From positions 62,001 through 126,000 of the forward strand of contig NZ_JAJQXW010000002.1 of the NCBI RefSeq assembly GCF_021246445.1: DNA of 64,000 nucleotides, read 5' to 3'. Within the stretch, counting starts at the first letter, position 1, and the number at the start of each line of letters is the position of its first letter. The DNA is from Rhabdothermincola salaria (GTDB taxonomy: Bacteria; Actinomycetota; Acidimicrobiia; Acidimicrobiales; Acidimicrobilacustridaceae). A program made the translations under genes and the position numbers. Below, one piece after another: positions 33,943-42,432 of this stretch. A model generated the notes under the pieces. The model did no database searches. It worked only from the letters and a program-made list of their open reading frames with translations, and was not told the origin of the DNA.

Positions 33943-34123
33943 GGGGTCTCCTCGGGTCGACGGGCTGTGTCGCGGGTCACAGTAGGGGCCCATTGTGGCC
34001 CAGTGTCGGCCGGCCTGTCCCGTCGTGGGTGACGATTCCGTCAGCGAGCGCGCGGCACCGCGGCGGGCCGGGCCGCTCGGTTGTGGGGACCGACGACGAG
34101 GCGGCACACTTGGCCCCGCAGAG

Positions 34124-34143
34124 TCTTGACCGAACGGTCAAGA
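34124..34143. promoter_or_regulatory. 20-bp perfect palindrome, TetR-type operator
   Basis: TCTTGACCGAACGGTCAAGA is a perfect palindrome (9-bp arms, AA centre), 34 nt before the thiolase ATG and 182 nt before the divergent acyl-CoA ligase start. TTGACCG-N2-CGGTCAA is the form typical of TetR-family operators; a regulator of fatty-acid genes is a natural candidate, but none is encoded in the window. Confidence 0.7.
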
Positions 34144-34176
34144 ACGCTCCCGCTCCTCGGCCCGAAGGGACCCACC

Positions 34177-35370
34177 ATGACCACCGCGGTGATCGTCGAT
34201 GCCATCCGCACCCCCGGCGGCAAGCGCAACGGCTCCCTGTCGGGCTGGCATCCCGCCGACCTGGCCGCGGAGACGCTCCGGGCCCTCGTGGACCGCAACG
34301 ACCTCGACCCGGCGCTGGTCGAGGACGTGATCATGGGCTGCGTGATGCAGGCCGGCGCCCAGGCCCTCAACATCGGACGCAACGCCGTGCTGGCCGCCGG
34401 CTTCCCCGAGTCGGTGCCGGCCACCAGCATCGACCGCCAGTGCGGCTCCTCGCAGCAGGCGGCCCACTTCGCGGCCCAAGCCGTGATGGCCGGGGTGCAC
34501 GACGTCGTGATCGCGGCCGGGGTCGAGGTCATGAGCCTGGTGCCGATGGGGGCCTCGGTCTCCAAGAACGTGGGCTTCCCGTTCGGACCCCGCATGGAGG
34601 CCCGCTACGCCGAAGCCGGCGGCCTCGTGCCCCAGGGCATCTCGGCGGAGATCATCGCCGACCGCTGGGACCTGTCCCGCGAGGACCTCGACGCCTACGG
34701 CGCCCGGTCCCAGCAGCGGGCGGCAACGGCTCGCGACGAGGGTCGCTTCGAACGCGAGATCCTCGCGGTCGCGGCCAAGCCCCGCGACAAGGAGACGGGC
34801 GAGCTGATCCGGTCCGACGCCACGCTGACCGCCGACGAGGGCATCCGCGACACCACGACCGCCGACACCCTCGCCAACCTCAAGCCCGCCTTCAAGCCCG
34901 ACGGCAAGATCACCGCCGGCAACTCCAGCCAGATCACCGACGGGGCCTCGGCGCTACTCGTGATGAGCGAGGAGAAGGCCGCGCAGCTCGGCCTCACCCC
35001 CCGTGCCCGGTTCCACAGCTTCGCCCTGGCCGGTGTCGACCCGGTGACCATGCTCACCGGGCCCATCCCCGCCACCCAGAAGATCCTCGACAAGTCCGGG
35101 CTCTCCATGGACGACATCGACCTGGTGGAGATCAACGAGGCCTTCGCCTCGGTCGTGTTGGCGTGGGAGAAGGAGCTCCACCCCGACATGGACAAGGTGA
35201 ACGTCAACGGAGGGGCCATCGCCCTCGGCCACCCCCTGGGGGCCTCGGGCACCAAGCTCATGGCCACCCTGCTCAACGAGCTCGAGCGCACCGGCGGCCG
35301 CTACGGCCTGCAGACCATGTGCGAGGGCGGCGGCCTGGCCAACGCCACCATCATCGAACGCCTGGGCTGA
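34177..35370 (+). CDS. Acetyl-CoA C-acyltransferase (thiolase)
   Basis: A 397-residue degradative-type thiolase. The nucleophilic Cys is in DRQCGSSQQA near residue 89, with NEAFAS near 325, GHPLGASGTK near 355 and the final MCEGGGLAN near 385. It cleaves 3-ketoacyl-CoA with CoA as the last beta-oxidation step. The operator at 34124 lies just upstream. The FadH/OYE reductase follows after 86 nt. Confidence 0.94.
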   Translation: MTTAVIVDAIRTPGGKRNGSLSGWHPADLAAETLRALVDRNDLDPALVEDVIMGCVMQAGAQALNIGRNAVLAAGFPESVPATSIDRQCGSSQQAAHFAAQAVMAGVHDVVIAAGVEVMSLVPMGASVSKNVGFPFGPRMEARYAEAGGLVPQGISAEIIADRWDLSREDLDAYGARSQQRAATARDEGRFEREILAVAAKPRDKETGELIRSDATLTADEGIRDTTTADTLANLKPAFKPDGKITAGNSSQITDGASALLVMSEEKAAQLGLTPRARFHSFALAGVDPVTMLTGPIPATQKILDKSGLSMDDIDLVEINEAFASVVLAWEKELHPDMDKVNVNGGAIALGHPLGASGTKLMATLLNELERTGGRYGLQTMCEGGGLANATIIERLG

Positions 35371-35456
35371 CTCGCCCCTCCGCTGACTCCGGCGACCGTG
35401 CCGCGGTCGGTGCCAATGATTGCAATGATGGGGACCGCCACACCATGGGGGTCCAC

Positions 35457-37469
35457 ATGCCGAATGACGAGCGCAACACCGCACCAGCCGCCTTCCCGCG
35501 GCTCTTCAGCCCCCTGCGCATCGGCCCCCTGACCGTCCGCAACCGCATCGTCAACACCACCCACGGCACCGGGCTGGGTGCCGACCGCGACGTGCGCTAC
35601 CTGCAGGAGCGGGCCCGGGGCGGGGCGGGCCTGCTCGGTGTGCACGGTGGGGGCGGCGTCTACGGCTACGCCCTCGGCCCGGGGCCGGAGGCACCCGCAC
35701 CGGACTGGGACCACAAGGCCCTCTCGCCCGTGAGCGCTGCGGGCATCGCCTTCTACGACGAGACCACGATCCCCGCCCTGCGCCGTCGGGCCGAGGTGAT
35801 CCACGCCGAGGGGGCGCTCGGGTACGGGCAGGTCTACCACTCGGGCGCGGCTCGCCACGGGGCCATCCCCGGACCGCTCATGGCGCCCTCCGCCGTCGCC
35901 GACCCCTACGAGGCTCTGGTCCCGCACCCTCTCGACGAGCACGAGATCGCCGAGCTGGTGGTCGGGTTCGCCCACTCCATTCGACGCATCGCCGAGGCCG
36001 GTCTCGACGCCGCCGAGATCCACGGCGCCCACGGCTACCTGGTCAACCAGTTCCTCTCCCCCTGGGCCAACCGCCGCACCGACGGATGGGGCGGGGATCG
36101 GGAGCGCCGGCTCCGGTTCGTGCGGGAGGTCCTCGCCGCGGCTCGTGCGATGGTCGGGCCCGACTTCCCGATCGGCATCCGCATCGGCGCCGACGGCGAC
36201 GGCGAGTCGCGGGGGATCACCATCGAGGAGCTGGCCGGCATCGCCGGCGACCTGGGCGACGAGGTGGCGTGGGTCAGCGTGAGCGGCGGCAACTACGCCG
36301 GGTTCGGCGACGGCCCCGAGGTCGCCTACGTGAGCCCCTGGTACCGCGAGCCCGGCTTCAACGTGGCCGCGGCCGCCGCGGTGCGCGCCGCCACCGACGT
36401 GCCCGTCCTCGTCACCGGGCGCATCGCGGACCTGGCCATCGCCGAGAGCGTGCTGGCCGAGGGCCACGCCGACCTGGTCGGCATGGTCCGGGCCCTCATC
36501 GCCGATCCCGACCTGCCCAACAAGGCCCGGGCGGGACGGGCCCACGAGGTGCGCATGTGCCTCGGGATGTCCGAGTGCCACGCCATCGGCTCGCACCGGG
36601 TCCCCGTCACCTGCGCGGTCAACGCGGCGGCCGCCCGTGAGGACGAGATGGAGCTGGTGCCCACCGAGACCGCCCGCAAGGTCGTGGTCGTCGGCGCCGG
36701 GCCGGCCGGCATGGAGGCGGCGCGGGTGGCCGCGGAGCGGGGCCACGAGGTGTGGCTGGCCGACGCCTCCCGCCAGCTGGGCGGCACCCCGGCGGTGCTG
36801 GCCCTCGACCCGAACCGACGCAACCTGCGAGACCACGCCGCCTGGTTCGAGGGGGAGCTGCGACGCCTGGGCGTGCAGCTCGTGCTGGGCAACGCGGTCA
36901 CCGCCGACGAGCTGGTCGACTTCGGGGCCGACGTGGTGGTGGTGGCGACCGGCGCCCGACCCCTCGTCCCCGACGTGCCCGGCATCGCCGACCCAAGGGT
37001 CGTCACCGCCCTCGACGTGCTCGGCGGGACCCCGGTCGGCTCGACCGCGCTGGTCGTGGGCGAGTTCGAGAAGCACCTCGGGCCCCCCACGGTCGCCGAG
37101 TTCCTCGCCGACCGGGGCGCACAGGTCGAGCTCGTCTCCCAGCAGTTCGACTTCGCGTCCGGCGCCGAGGACGGGACCCGCCTGCCCCTGCGCCAGCGCC
37201 TGGCCGGCAAGGGCGTGACCGTGTCGCTGCTGCACCGCCTCGTCGAGGTCGACGAGGCCGGCGCCGTCGTCGAGGACACCCTGACCCGCGAGCGACGCCA
37301 CCTGGCCGACGCCACCGTGGTGCTGGCCTGCGGGTCGCTCCCCGACGACCGGCTCGCCCGGGAGCTCCGGGGTCGGGTCCCCGAGGTCCACGTGGTGGGC
37401 GATGCCCTCGCGCCCCGACGGATGATGCACGCCACCCTCGAGGGCGCCCGGGTCGCCCTGGCCCTCTGA
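35457..37469 (+). CDS. FadH/OYE-type FMN- and FAD-containing enoyl reductase
   Basis: A 670-residue protein with an N-terminal old-yellow-enzyme TIM barrel (FMN; AEIHGAHGYLVNQFLSP near residue 175) and a C-terminal FAD/NAD(P)-binding half (VVVVGAGPAGMEAARVA near 405). This is the layout of bacterial 2,4-dienoyl-CoA reductase, trimethylamine dehydrogenase and bile-acid reductases. The Fe-S region reads CLGMSEC...C: the second of the usual four cluster cysteines is Met. GGGGG precedes ATG 35457; ATG 35445 is an alternative. Likely reduces an unsaturated acyl-CoA or steroid-like enone. Confidence 0.9.
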   Translation: MPNDERNTAPAAFPRLFSPLRIGPLTVRNRIVNTTHGTGLGADRDVRYLQERARGGAGLLGVHGGGGVYGYALGPGPEAPAPDWDHKALSPVSAAGIAFYDETTIPALRRRAEVIHAEGALGYGQVYHSGAARHGAIPGPLMAPSAVADPYEALVPHPLDEHEIAELVVGFAHSIRRIAEAGLDAAEIHGAHGYLVNQFLSPWANRRTDGWGGDRERRLRFVREVLAAARAMVGPDFPIGIRIGADGDGESRGITIEELAGIAGDLGDEVAWVSVSGGNYAGFGDGPEVAYVSPWYREPGFNVAAAAAVRAATDVPVLVTGRIADLAIAESVLAEGHADLVGMVRALIADPDLPNKARAGRAHEVRMCLGMSECHAIGSHRVPVTCAVNAAAAREDEMELVPTETARKVVVVGAGPAGMEAARVAAERGHEVWLADASRQLGGTPAVLALDPNRRNLRDHAAWFEGELRRLGVQLVLGNAVTADELVDFGADVVVVATGARPLVPDVPGIADPRVVTALDVLGGTPVGSTALVVGEFEKHLGPPTVAEFLADRGAQVELVSQQFDFASGAEDGTRLPLRQRLAGKGVTVSLLHRLVEVDEAGAVVEDTLTRERRHLADATVVLACGSLPDDRLARELRGRVPEVHVVGDALAPRRMMHATLEGARVALAL

Positions 37470-37494
37470 GGGCGGCGGCGTCCCTCCGGCCCCC

Positions 37495-37508
37495 TAGCCT
37501 GGACCGCG
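37495..37508 (+). promoter_or_regulatory. Leaderless-type promoter (TAGCCT, 8 nt to ATG)
   Basis: TAGCCT at 37495-37500 matches TAnnnT and stands eight bases before the ATG at 37509, with no ribosome site between them. Transcription would begin at the start codon. Confidence 0.4.
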
Positions 37509-37835
37509 ATGCGCCTGCGCCACCCCGCCATCCTCGGCTTCGTCGCCCTCGCCGCCGCGGCCGCCCTGCTCGCTGGGTTCCAGCTCTGGCGGGTGGTCGT
37601 GGCCGCCCTCGCCTGCTGGCTGATCCTGCGCGTGGGCGTGTTGATGCTCGGGGGCATGGCCCGCCCGATCCCCGAGCCCCCACCCGCCGGCGAGCTGCGC
37701 AAGGTGAAGATCGCCTACCGCTGCGAGATCTGCGGAACCGAGGTCCGCATGACGATCGCGCCGGACATGGAGCCCGATCCTCCCCGGCACTGCCAGGAGG
37801 AGATGACGCTCATGACCCCCGTCGAGGACCTCTGA
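37509..37835 (+). CDS. Small membrane protein with C-terminal zinc-ribbon-like domain
   Basis: A 108-residue protein with two hydrophobic segments (about residues 7-25 and 28-50), then a cytosolic tail holding CEICG near 75 and a later His-Cys (RHCQEEM near 98), suggesting a zinc knuckle. I do not recognise a named family. It stands alone, convergent with crgA. Confidence 0.7.
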   Translation: MRLRHPAILGFVALAAAAALLAGFQLWRVVVAALACWLILRVGVLMLGGMARPIPEPPPAGELRKVKIAYRCEICGTEVRMTIAPDMEPDPPRHCQEEMTLMTPVEDL

Positions 37836-37941
37836 GGCGTCCCGGGCCGACCGAGCCGCCCAGGGCGACGGCCAGACGACGTCCGTGCGACGAACGTGAC
37901 AACTGGGCGGCGGGCAAGTTACATCGATGTGACCCTCCCCA

Positions 37942-37968
37942 GTGCTGTCCACAGCCTGTGGAGAGCAC
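37942..37968. repeat. 27-bp inverted repeat with DnaA-box-like halves
   Basis: GTGCT-G-TCCACAG-C-CTGTGGA-G-AGCAC is a 27-bp inverted repeat with one mismatched pair, in the 181-nt convergent gap before crgA. The left half contains CTGTCCACA, one base from the actinobacterial DnaA box TTGTCCACA; the right half is a 7/9 match in reverse. ACATCGATGT at 37921-37930 is a second palindrome nearby. Either a terminator-like hairpin or a DnaA-binding site is possible. Confidence 0.6.
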
Positions 37969-38016
37969 GGACGGGCCTTCTGCCGCCGGCCGAGCGCCCG
38001 GGCCGGGCCGGCGCGG

Positions 38017-38349
38017 CTAGCGGTACTGGGTGGCGGTGATGATGCCGGCCAGGATGAAGCCCAGGCCGCCGAAGAGCCACCAGTTGCTGGCCGCACCGGG
38101 CAGGAGCGCCTCGGTGTAGTGCAGGAAGATCACCACCACGCCGAGCGCGAACAGCGCCAACATCAGCCAGGGCACCCAGACGGGGCTCACCGTCTGGGAC
38201 TTGGGCACCGGCGGCGTGTAGCGGGTCGACGCCTCGGGCCCACCGGCTCCCGACGCGGGATCACCCTTCTTGGGGGACGGGCCGCCCTTGGGGGTGACCC
38301 GCCCGCCGGTGCGGCGGGTGGGAGCGGGGCGCTTGTCGCTGCTGGCCAT
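38017..38349 (-). CDS. crgA: CrgA family cell-division regulator
   Basis: A 110-residue membrane protein: a 45-residue Pro/Lys/Gly-rich cytoplasmic lead, then [20 protein letters not shown] and [20 protein letters not shown] as two helices, the CrgA/UPF0233 pattern. CrgA interacts with FtsZ and PBPs at the septum in actinobacteria. TAGATT stands six bases before the ATG, so the mRNA is probably leaderless. Its place beside trpG and pknB matches mycobacterial gene order. Confidence 0.93.
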   Translation of the reverse strand: MASSDKRPAPTRRTGGRVTPKGGPSPKKGDPASGAGGPEASTRYTPPVPKSQTVSPVWVPWLMLALFALGVVVIFLHYTEALLPGAASNWWLFGGLGFILAGIITATQYR

Positions 38350-38361
38350 GCCGGGAATCTA
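38350..38361 (-). promoter_or_regulatory. Leaderless-type promoter of crgA (TAGATT, 6 nt to ATG)
   Basis: On the minus strand TAGATT-CCCGGC-ATG. The TAnnnT element and six-base gap place the transcription start at the ATG. It is divergent from the trpG promoter 41 nt away. Confidence 0.5.
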
Positions 38362-38401
38362 CTTCGGCCCAACCCGTGCAGGGACGGCGCGGGGACACGG
38401 G

Positions 38402-38415
38402 TACCTTGGCGGGCG
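38402..38415 (+). promoter_or_regulatory. Leaderless-type promoter of trpG (TACCTT, 8 nt to ATG)
   Basis: TACCTT at 38402-38407 is followed by eight bases and the ATG at 38416. No ribosome site is present, consistent with a leaderless transcript. Confidence 0.45.
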
Positions 38416-38997
38416 ATGGCCGCCCGGATCCTCGTGCTCGACAACTACGACTCGTTCGTGTTCAACCTGGTGCAGTACCTCGGGGAGCTCGGGGCCGAGC
38501 CGCTCGTCCACCGCAGCGACGAACTCACGCTCGAACAGATCGTGGAGCTCGAACCCGACGGCGTGCTCGTGTCCCCCGGGCCCGGGCGACCCGAGGACGC
38601 CGGGCTCTCCAACGACGTGATCCGCCACTTCGCCGGGCGTCGTCCCGTGTTCGGCGTGTGCCTCGGCCACCAGTGCATCGGGCAGGTCTTCGGCGGCGAG
38701 GTCGTCCGCGCCCCCGAGATCATGCACGGCAAGACCTCGCTGGTGCGCCACCACGGTCACGGGGTCTTCGCCGGGCTGCCCCAACCGCTCGAGGCCACCC
38801 GCTACCACTCCCTGGTCGTCGACCGCGCCTCGGTCCCCGACGAGCTCGAGATCACCGCCGAGACCGACGAGGGGCTGGTCATGGGTCTGCGCCACCGCAC
38901 CCACGACGTCGAAGGGGTGCAGTTCCACCCGGAGTCCATCCTCACGGCGTCCGGGCACCAGCTGGTGGCCAACTTCCTCGAGCGCTGCGAGGGCTGA
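38416..38997 (+). CDS. trpG: Glutamine amidotransferase, anthranilate/aminodeoxychorismate synthase component II
   Basis: A 193-residue class I glutaminase subunit. The nucleophile elbow GVCLGHQ lies near residue 80; the His-Glu pair is in QFHPES near 172. It supplies ammonia from glutamine to a TrpE or PabB partner for tryptophan or folate synthesis; the partner is not in the window, so TrpG versus PabA is open. It lies between crgA and pknB as in mycobacteria (Rv0013). Confidence 0.92.
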   Translation: MAARILVLDNYDSFVFNLVQYLGELGAEPLVHRSDELTLEQIVELEPDGVLVSPGPGRPEDAGLSNDVIRHFAGRRPVFGVCLGHQCIGQVFGGEVVRAPEIMHGKTSLVRHHGHGVFAGLPQPLEATRYHSLVVDRASVPDELEITAETDEGLVMGLRHRTHDVEGVQFHPESILTASGHQLVANFLERCEG

Positions 38998-39005
38998 ACC
39001 CGGGT

Positions 39006-39043
39006 CCGGTCGGCCCCGGCGATGCCGGTCGGGCCGGCACCGG
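39006..39043. terminator. Imperfect hairpin between trpG and pknB stop codons
   Basis: CCGGT/GGCCC segments pair with GGGCC and ACCGG around an inner CGGC-GAT-GCCG stem, in the 66-nt convergent gap. Likely a bidirectional terminator. Confidence 0.4.
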
Positions 39044-39063
39044 ATCGTCCCCGAGGCGACGGA

Positions 39064-40914
39064 TCAGCCGCCCGCGGTGGTCGAGGTGGTGGGCGCCGTG
39101 GTGGTCGTCGTCGTGGGCGGCGCGGTCGTGGTGGTGGTGGTGGTGGTCGTCGTCGTCGTGGGCGGCGGGCCGGTCGACACGATCAGGACCACCCTGGATC
39201 CTTCGGCCACCTCGGTGCCCGAAGGCGGTTCGGTGCCGATCACGTTGCCGGCGGCGACCGAGGTCGACGGCTCCTCGCGGGTGTCGACCTGCAGCCCCAG
39301 CTGACCCAGGGTGTTGGCCGCGGCCGACGAGCTCTGGTTGAACAGGTCGGGGACGGTCACCTGCGGCGGGCCGGACGAGACGATCAGCTGCACCACCGAG
39401 CCCTTCTCGGCCATGGAGCCTCCCGCCGGGTTCTGGCTGATGACGTCGCCGGCCGGGACCTCGGAGTCGGGCTGCTCGCGCACCTCGGGCACGAACTGCT
39501 CGGTGCGCAGCAGCGATTCGGCGGCGGCGCGGGTGCGACCCGCCACGTCGGGCACCTCGACCTCGCCCAGCCCGGAGCTGACCCGCAGCACGACGGTGGA
39601 GCCGTCCTCGGCCTTGGTGTTGCCCTCCGGCGTCTGCTGGAACACCTCGCCCACGGGGCGGTCGCTGGCCTCCTCCCGGATGTCGGTGCGGAAGCCCTCG
39701 TCCTCGATGCGGGGCACGGCATCGGCGATCTGCAGGCCCACGACGTCGGGCACCGTCACCTCGGCCGAGGGCTGGTCGAGCTGCGAGCCGATGAAGAACA
39801 GGCCGGCGCCGAGCACGATGAGCAACAAGATGAGGATGGCGACGTAGAGACCGGTGCGCTTGGGCTTGTCGTCGGACGGTGGGTAGGCCGGCGTGCCCTG
39901 CCCGGGGGTGACGGGGCCCACGGGCCCGGTGGGCGGCGGGGTGAGCACCGGGCCACCGGCGCCGGTGGCGGGGACGGCCACGGTGGCATCGGCACCCGCC
40001 CCTGCGGCGGCGAGCCCGGCGGCCGCGCCGGCGGCGGCGGCCGCGGCCCCGCTCAGGGCGACGACGGGCTTGCGCTCGAGGAAGCGGCGCAGGTCGGCCC
40101 GCAGGTCTTCGGCTGAGGCGTAGCGCCCGGCGGGTGCCTTCTCGAGCGCCTTCAGGGTGACGGCCTCGAGCGCGGCGGGCACGTTGGCGTTGATGCGCGT
40201 CGGCGGGACCACCGCCTCCTGCACGTGCTTGTAGGCGATGGCCACCGGGGTGTCGCCGGTGAACGGCGGCCGGGTGGTGAGCATCTCGTAGAGCACGCAC
40301 CCGAGGCTGTAGACGTCGCTGCGGGGATCGACGGCGTGCCCTTGGGCCTGCTCCGGTGAGAAGTAGGTGGCGGTGCCCATGACCGACCCGGCCTGGGTGA
40401 GGTTGACGGCAGCCTCGCCGGCCTGGCCGGCCTGGGCGATGCCGAAGTCGGCCACCTTCACCTGACCGGCGGAGGTGATGAGGATGTTGCCGGGCTTGAC
40501 GTCGCGGTGCACCACGCCGTTGCGGTGAGCGAAGGCGAGGGCGGCGGCGCAGTCGGCCGTGATCTCGGCGGCCCGGTCGGGGTGCAGCGGGCCGTCGGAG
40601 CGGATGATCTCCGACAGCGGGCGTCCCTCCACGTACTCCATGACGATGAAGTAGGTGTCGTACTGGGCGCCCCAGTCGTAGACGGCGACCACGTTGGGGT
40701 GGTTCAGGTTGGCCGCCGCCTGGGCCTCACGCCGGAAGCGCTCGACGAAGGTCTCGTCCTTGGCGTTCTCGGCGAACAGCACCTTGACCGCCACCGGGCG
40801 GTCGAGCAGCAGGTCGCGGGCGAGGTACACGTCGGCCATGCCGCCCCGGGCGAGCTTGCGGTGCAGTTCGTAACGGTCGTTGAAGACGGTGGGCCCCGTC
40901 GGCGTGTCGGACAT
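39064..40914 (-). CDS. pknB: PASTA-domain Ser/Thr protein kinase
   Basis: A 616-residue receptor kinase. The kinase domain covers about residues 13-275: glycine loop LARGGMADVY, VAVKVLF lysine, HRDVKPGN catalytic loop, DFG, and an activation loop with LTQAGSVMGTATYFSPEQ. An Ala/Pro-rich juxtamembrane linker, one membrane helix near 355-378 and three extracellular PASTA domains follow (Mtb PknB has four). The C-terminus is a run of threonines broken by APP. It senses muropeptides or lipid II and phosphorylates division and wall proteins. It is the last gene of the fhaA operon; no pknA precedes it. Confidence 0.95.
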   Translation of the reverse strand: MSDTPTGPTVFNDRYELHRKLARGGMADVYLARDLLLDRPVAVKVLFAENAKDETFVERFRREAQAAANLNHPNVVAVYDWGAQYDTYFIVMEYVEGRPLSEIIRSDGPLHPDRAAEITADCAAALAFAHRNGVVHRDVKPGNILITSAGQVKVADFGIAQAGQAGEAAVNLTQAGSVMGTATYFSPEQAQGHAVDPRSDVYSLGCVLYEMLTTRPPFTGDTPVAIAYKHVQEAVVPPTRINANVPAALEAVTLKALEKAPAGRYASAEDLRADLRRFLERKPVVALSGAAAAAAGAAAGLAAAGAGADATVAVPATGAGGPVLTPPPTGPVGPVTPGQGTPAYPPSDDKPKRTGLYVAILILLLIVLGAGLFFIGSQLDQPSAEVTVPDVVGLQIADAVPRIEDEGFRTDIREEASDRPVGEVFQQTPEGNTKAEDGSTVVLRVSSGLGEVEVPDVAGRTRAAAESLLRTEQFVPEVREQPDSEVPAGDVISQNPAGGSMAEKGSVVQLIVSSGPPQVTVPDLFNQSSSAAANTLGQLGLQVDTREEPSTSVAAGNVIGTEPPSGTEVAEGSRVVLIVSTGPPPTTTTTTTTTTTTAPPTTTTTTAPTTSTTAGG

Positions 40915-40959
40915 ACGGCCGCCACACTACCGATGGCCCCCCTGGCCACCGGGGCACCC

Positions 40960-42432
40960 TCAGGGACGGGCCAGCGCAGCCTCGAGGACGGCCCGGGCGA
41001 TGGGCCCGGCGACGCGACCGCCGGTGGCCTCGCTGCCGCCGTCCTGGTCCAGCACCACCACGGCGACAGCCACGGTGGCGGGTTGGCCCGGCGGGCCCGC
41101 GAACCCGATGATCCAGGTGTGGCTGCGGGGCGGATCGGTGCCCAGCTGGGCGGTGCCGGTCTTTCCGCCCACCTCGAACCCGGGGATGCGCAGGGCAGTG
41201 GCGGTGCCGTCCTCGACGACGCCGATCATGTCGACCCGCATGGTCTCGGCGTTGGTCGGCGACAGCGGGGTGAGCCAGGGCTCCGGGTCGGCCTCGTCGA
41301 CGAGGCTGCCCTGGCGGTTGCGGATCTCGGTCATGAGGTGGGGCCGCATCATGGTGCCCCCGTTGGCGACGGCCCCCGCCACCATCGCCATCTGCAACGG
41401 GGTGGCCTGGACGTCGCTCTGCCCGATGGAGGACTGCGCCAGCTTGGGCGGGTTGGACACCACGTCGGGGGGGAAGAACGACTGGGCCGGAGCCGGCATG
41501 TCGATCGGCACGTCGCGGTTGAAGCCCCACGACTCGGATCCCTGCACCATGAGCTCGCCGCCGATGGTCTCGGTGCCCATCTGGGCGAAGGAGGAGTTGC
41601 AGGACACGGCGAGGATCTCGGGCAGCGTGCCACCGCACACCCGCCCCCCGAAGTTGGAGATGACCAGGTCGGTCTGCGGCGCCGTGTAGCCCGAGACGAA
41701 CGGGTAGGACGGCTCGTCGTTGGTGACGGTGCCCGTCTCGAGGCCGACGGACCCGGTGACCACCTTGAAGGTGGAGCCGGGGAAGTAGCGGTCCTGGTAC
41801 TGGTGGGCTCGCAGGGGCGTGCCCGGAGCCAGGTTGTACAGCGCCCAGGCCTGCTCGGTGGCCTCGATGTCGGTGCCCGACAAGGCGTTGGGGTCGAAGG
41901 TCGGGTAGCTCCAGAAGCTGAGGATCTCGCCGGTGCGTGGGTCGATGGCCACGACGGAGCCCTCACGCTCGCCGAGCTGGTCCCTGGCGATCTGCTGGAG
42001 GTCCTGGCGCACCGAGACGGTCATGTTGCCGACGTTCTCGTTGGCCACGAAGAGATCGGCGAAGCCCCGGACCTGCTGGCCGAAGGTCTGGCCGGTGAGC
42101 TCCTCGGAGTACTCGCGCTCGAGGCCCGACGCCCCGAACTGGAAGGAGAAGTAGCCGGTGACGTGGCCGAACAGCTCGCCCTCGGGGTACACGCGGAGAC
42201 GGTCGAACTCGGAGTCGACGTCGGGGTTCGGGATGCTCTCGGCCAGCAGGACGCCGTCGCCGGAGGTGATGGCGCCCCGGGCCCGGTTGAAGTCCTGGCG
42301 GATGGGGGCGGTGTTGAGGGGGTTGTTGGCCAGGTCGTCGGCGTCGATGACCTGGATCCAGTTGAGCTTGACGAAGAGCGCGACGTAGCAGAGCATCAGC
42401 GCCACCCCGAGGCGCCGGATGTTGCGGTTCAC
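40960..42432 (-). CDS. pbpA: Class B penicillin-binding protein (transpeptidase)
   Basis: A 490-residue PBP with an N-terminal membrane anchor (about residues 8-25), dimerisation domain and transpeptidase domain. STFK near 225, SCN near 285 and KTGTAQ near 420 are the three active-site motifs. It cross-links peptidoglycan together with the SEDS glycosyltransferase RodA encoded just upstream. The GTG start overlaps the rodA stop (42429-42432). Confidence 0.93.
   Translation of the reverse strand: MNRNIRRLGVALMLCYVALFVKLNWIQVIDADDLANNPLNTAPIRQDFNRARGAITSGDGVLLAESIPNPDVDSEFDRLRVYPEGELFGHVTGYFSFQFGASGLEREYSEELTGQTFGQQVRGFADLFVANENVGNMTVSVRQDLQQIARDQLGEREGSVVAIDPRTGEILSFWSYPTFDPNALSGTDIEATEQAWALYNLAPGTPLRAHQYQDRYFPGSTFKVVTGSVGLETGTVTNDEPSYPFVSGYTAPQTDLVISNFGGRVCGGTLPEILAVSCNSSFAQMGTETIGGELMVQGSESWGFNRDVPIDMPAPAQSFFPPDVVSNPPKLAQSSIGQSDVQATPLQMAMVAGAVANGGTMMRPHLMTEIRNRQGSLVDEADPEPWLTPLSPTNAETMRVDMIGVVEDGTATALRIPGFEVGGKTGTAQLGTDPPRSHTWIIGFAGPPGQPATVAVAVVVLDQDGGSEATGGRVAGPIARAVLEAALARP

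Noticed and set aside
36637-37218. Ser/Pro/Arg-rich frame on the plus strand
   Set aside because: A shadow of the FadH/OYE gene in another phase.
39077-39165. GTG/GTC repeats taken as a CRISPR or intergenic minisatellite
   Set aside because: They are the Thr-rich coding end of pknB; no repeat-spacer structure.
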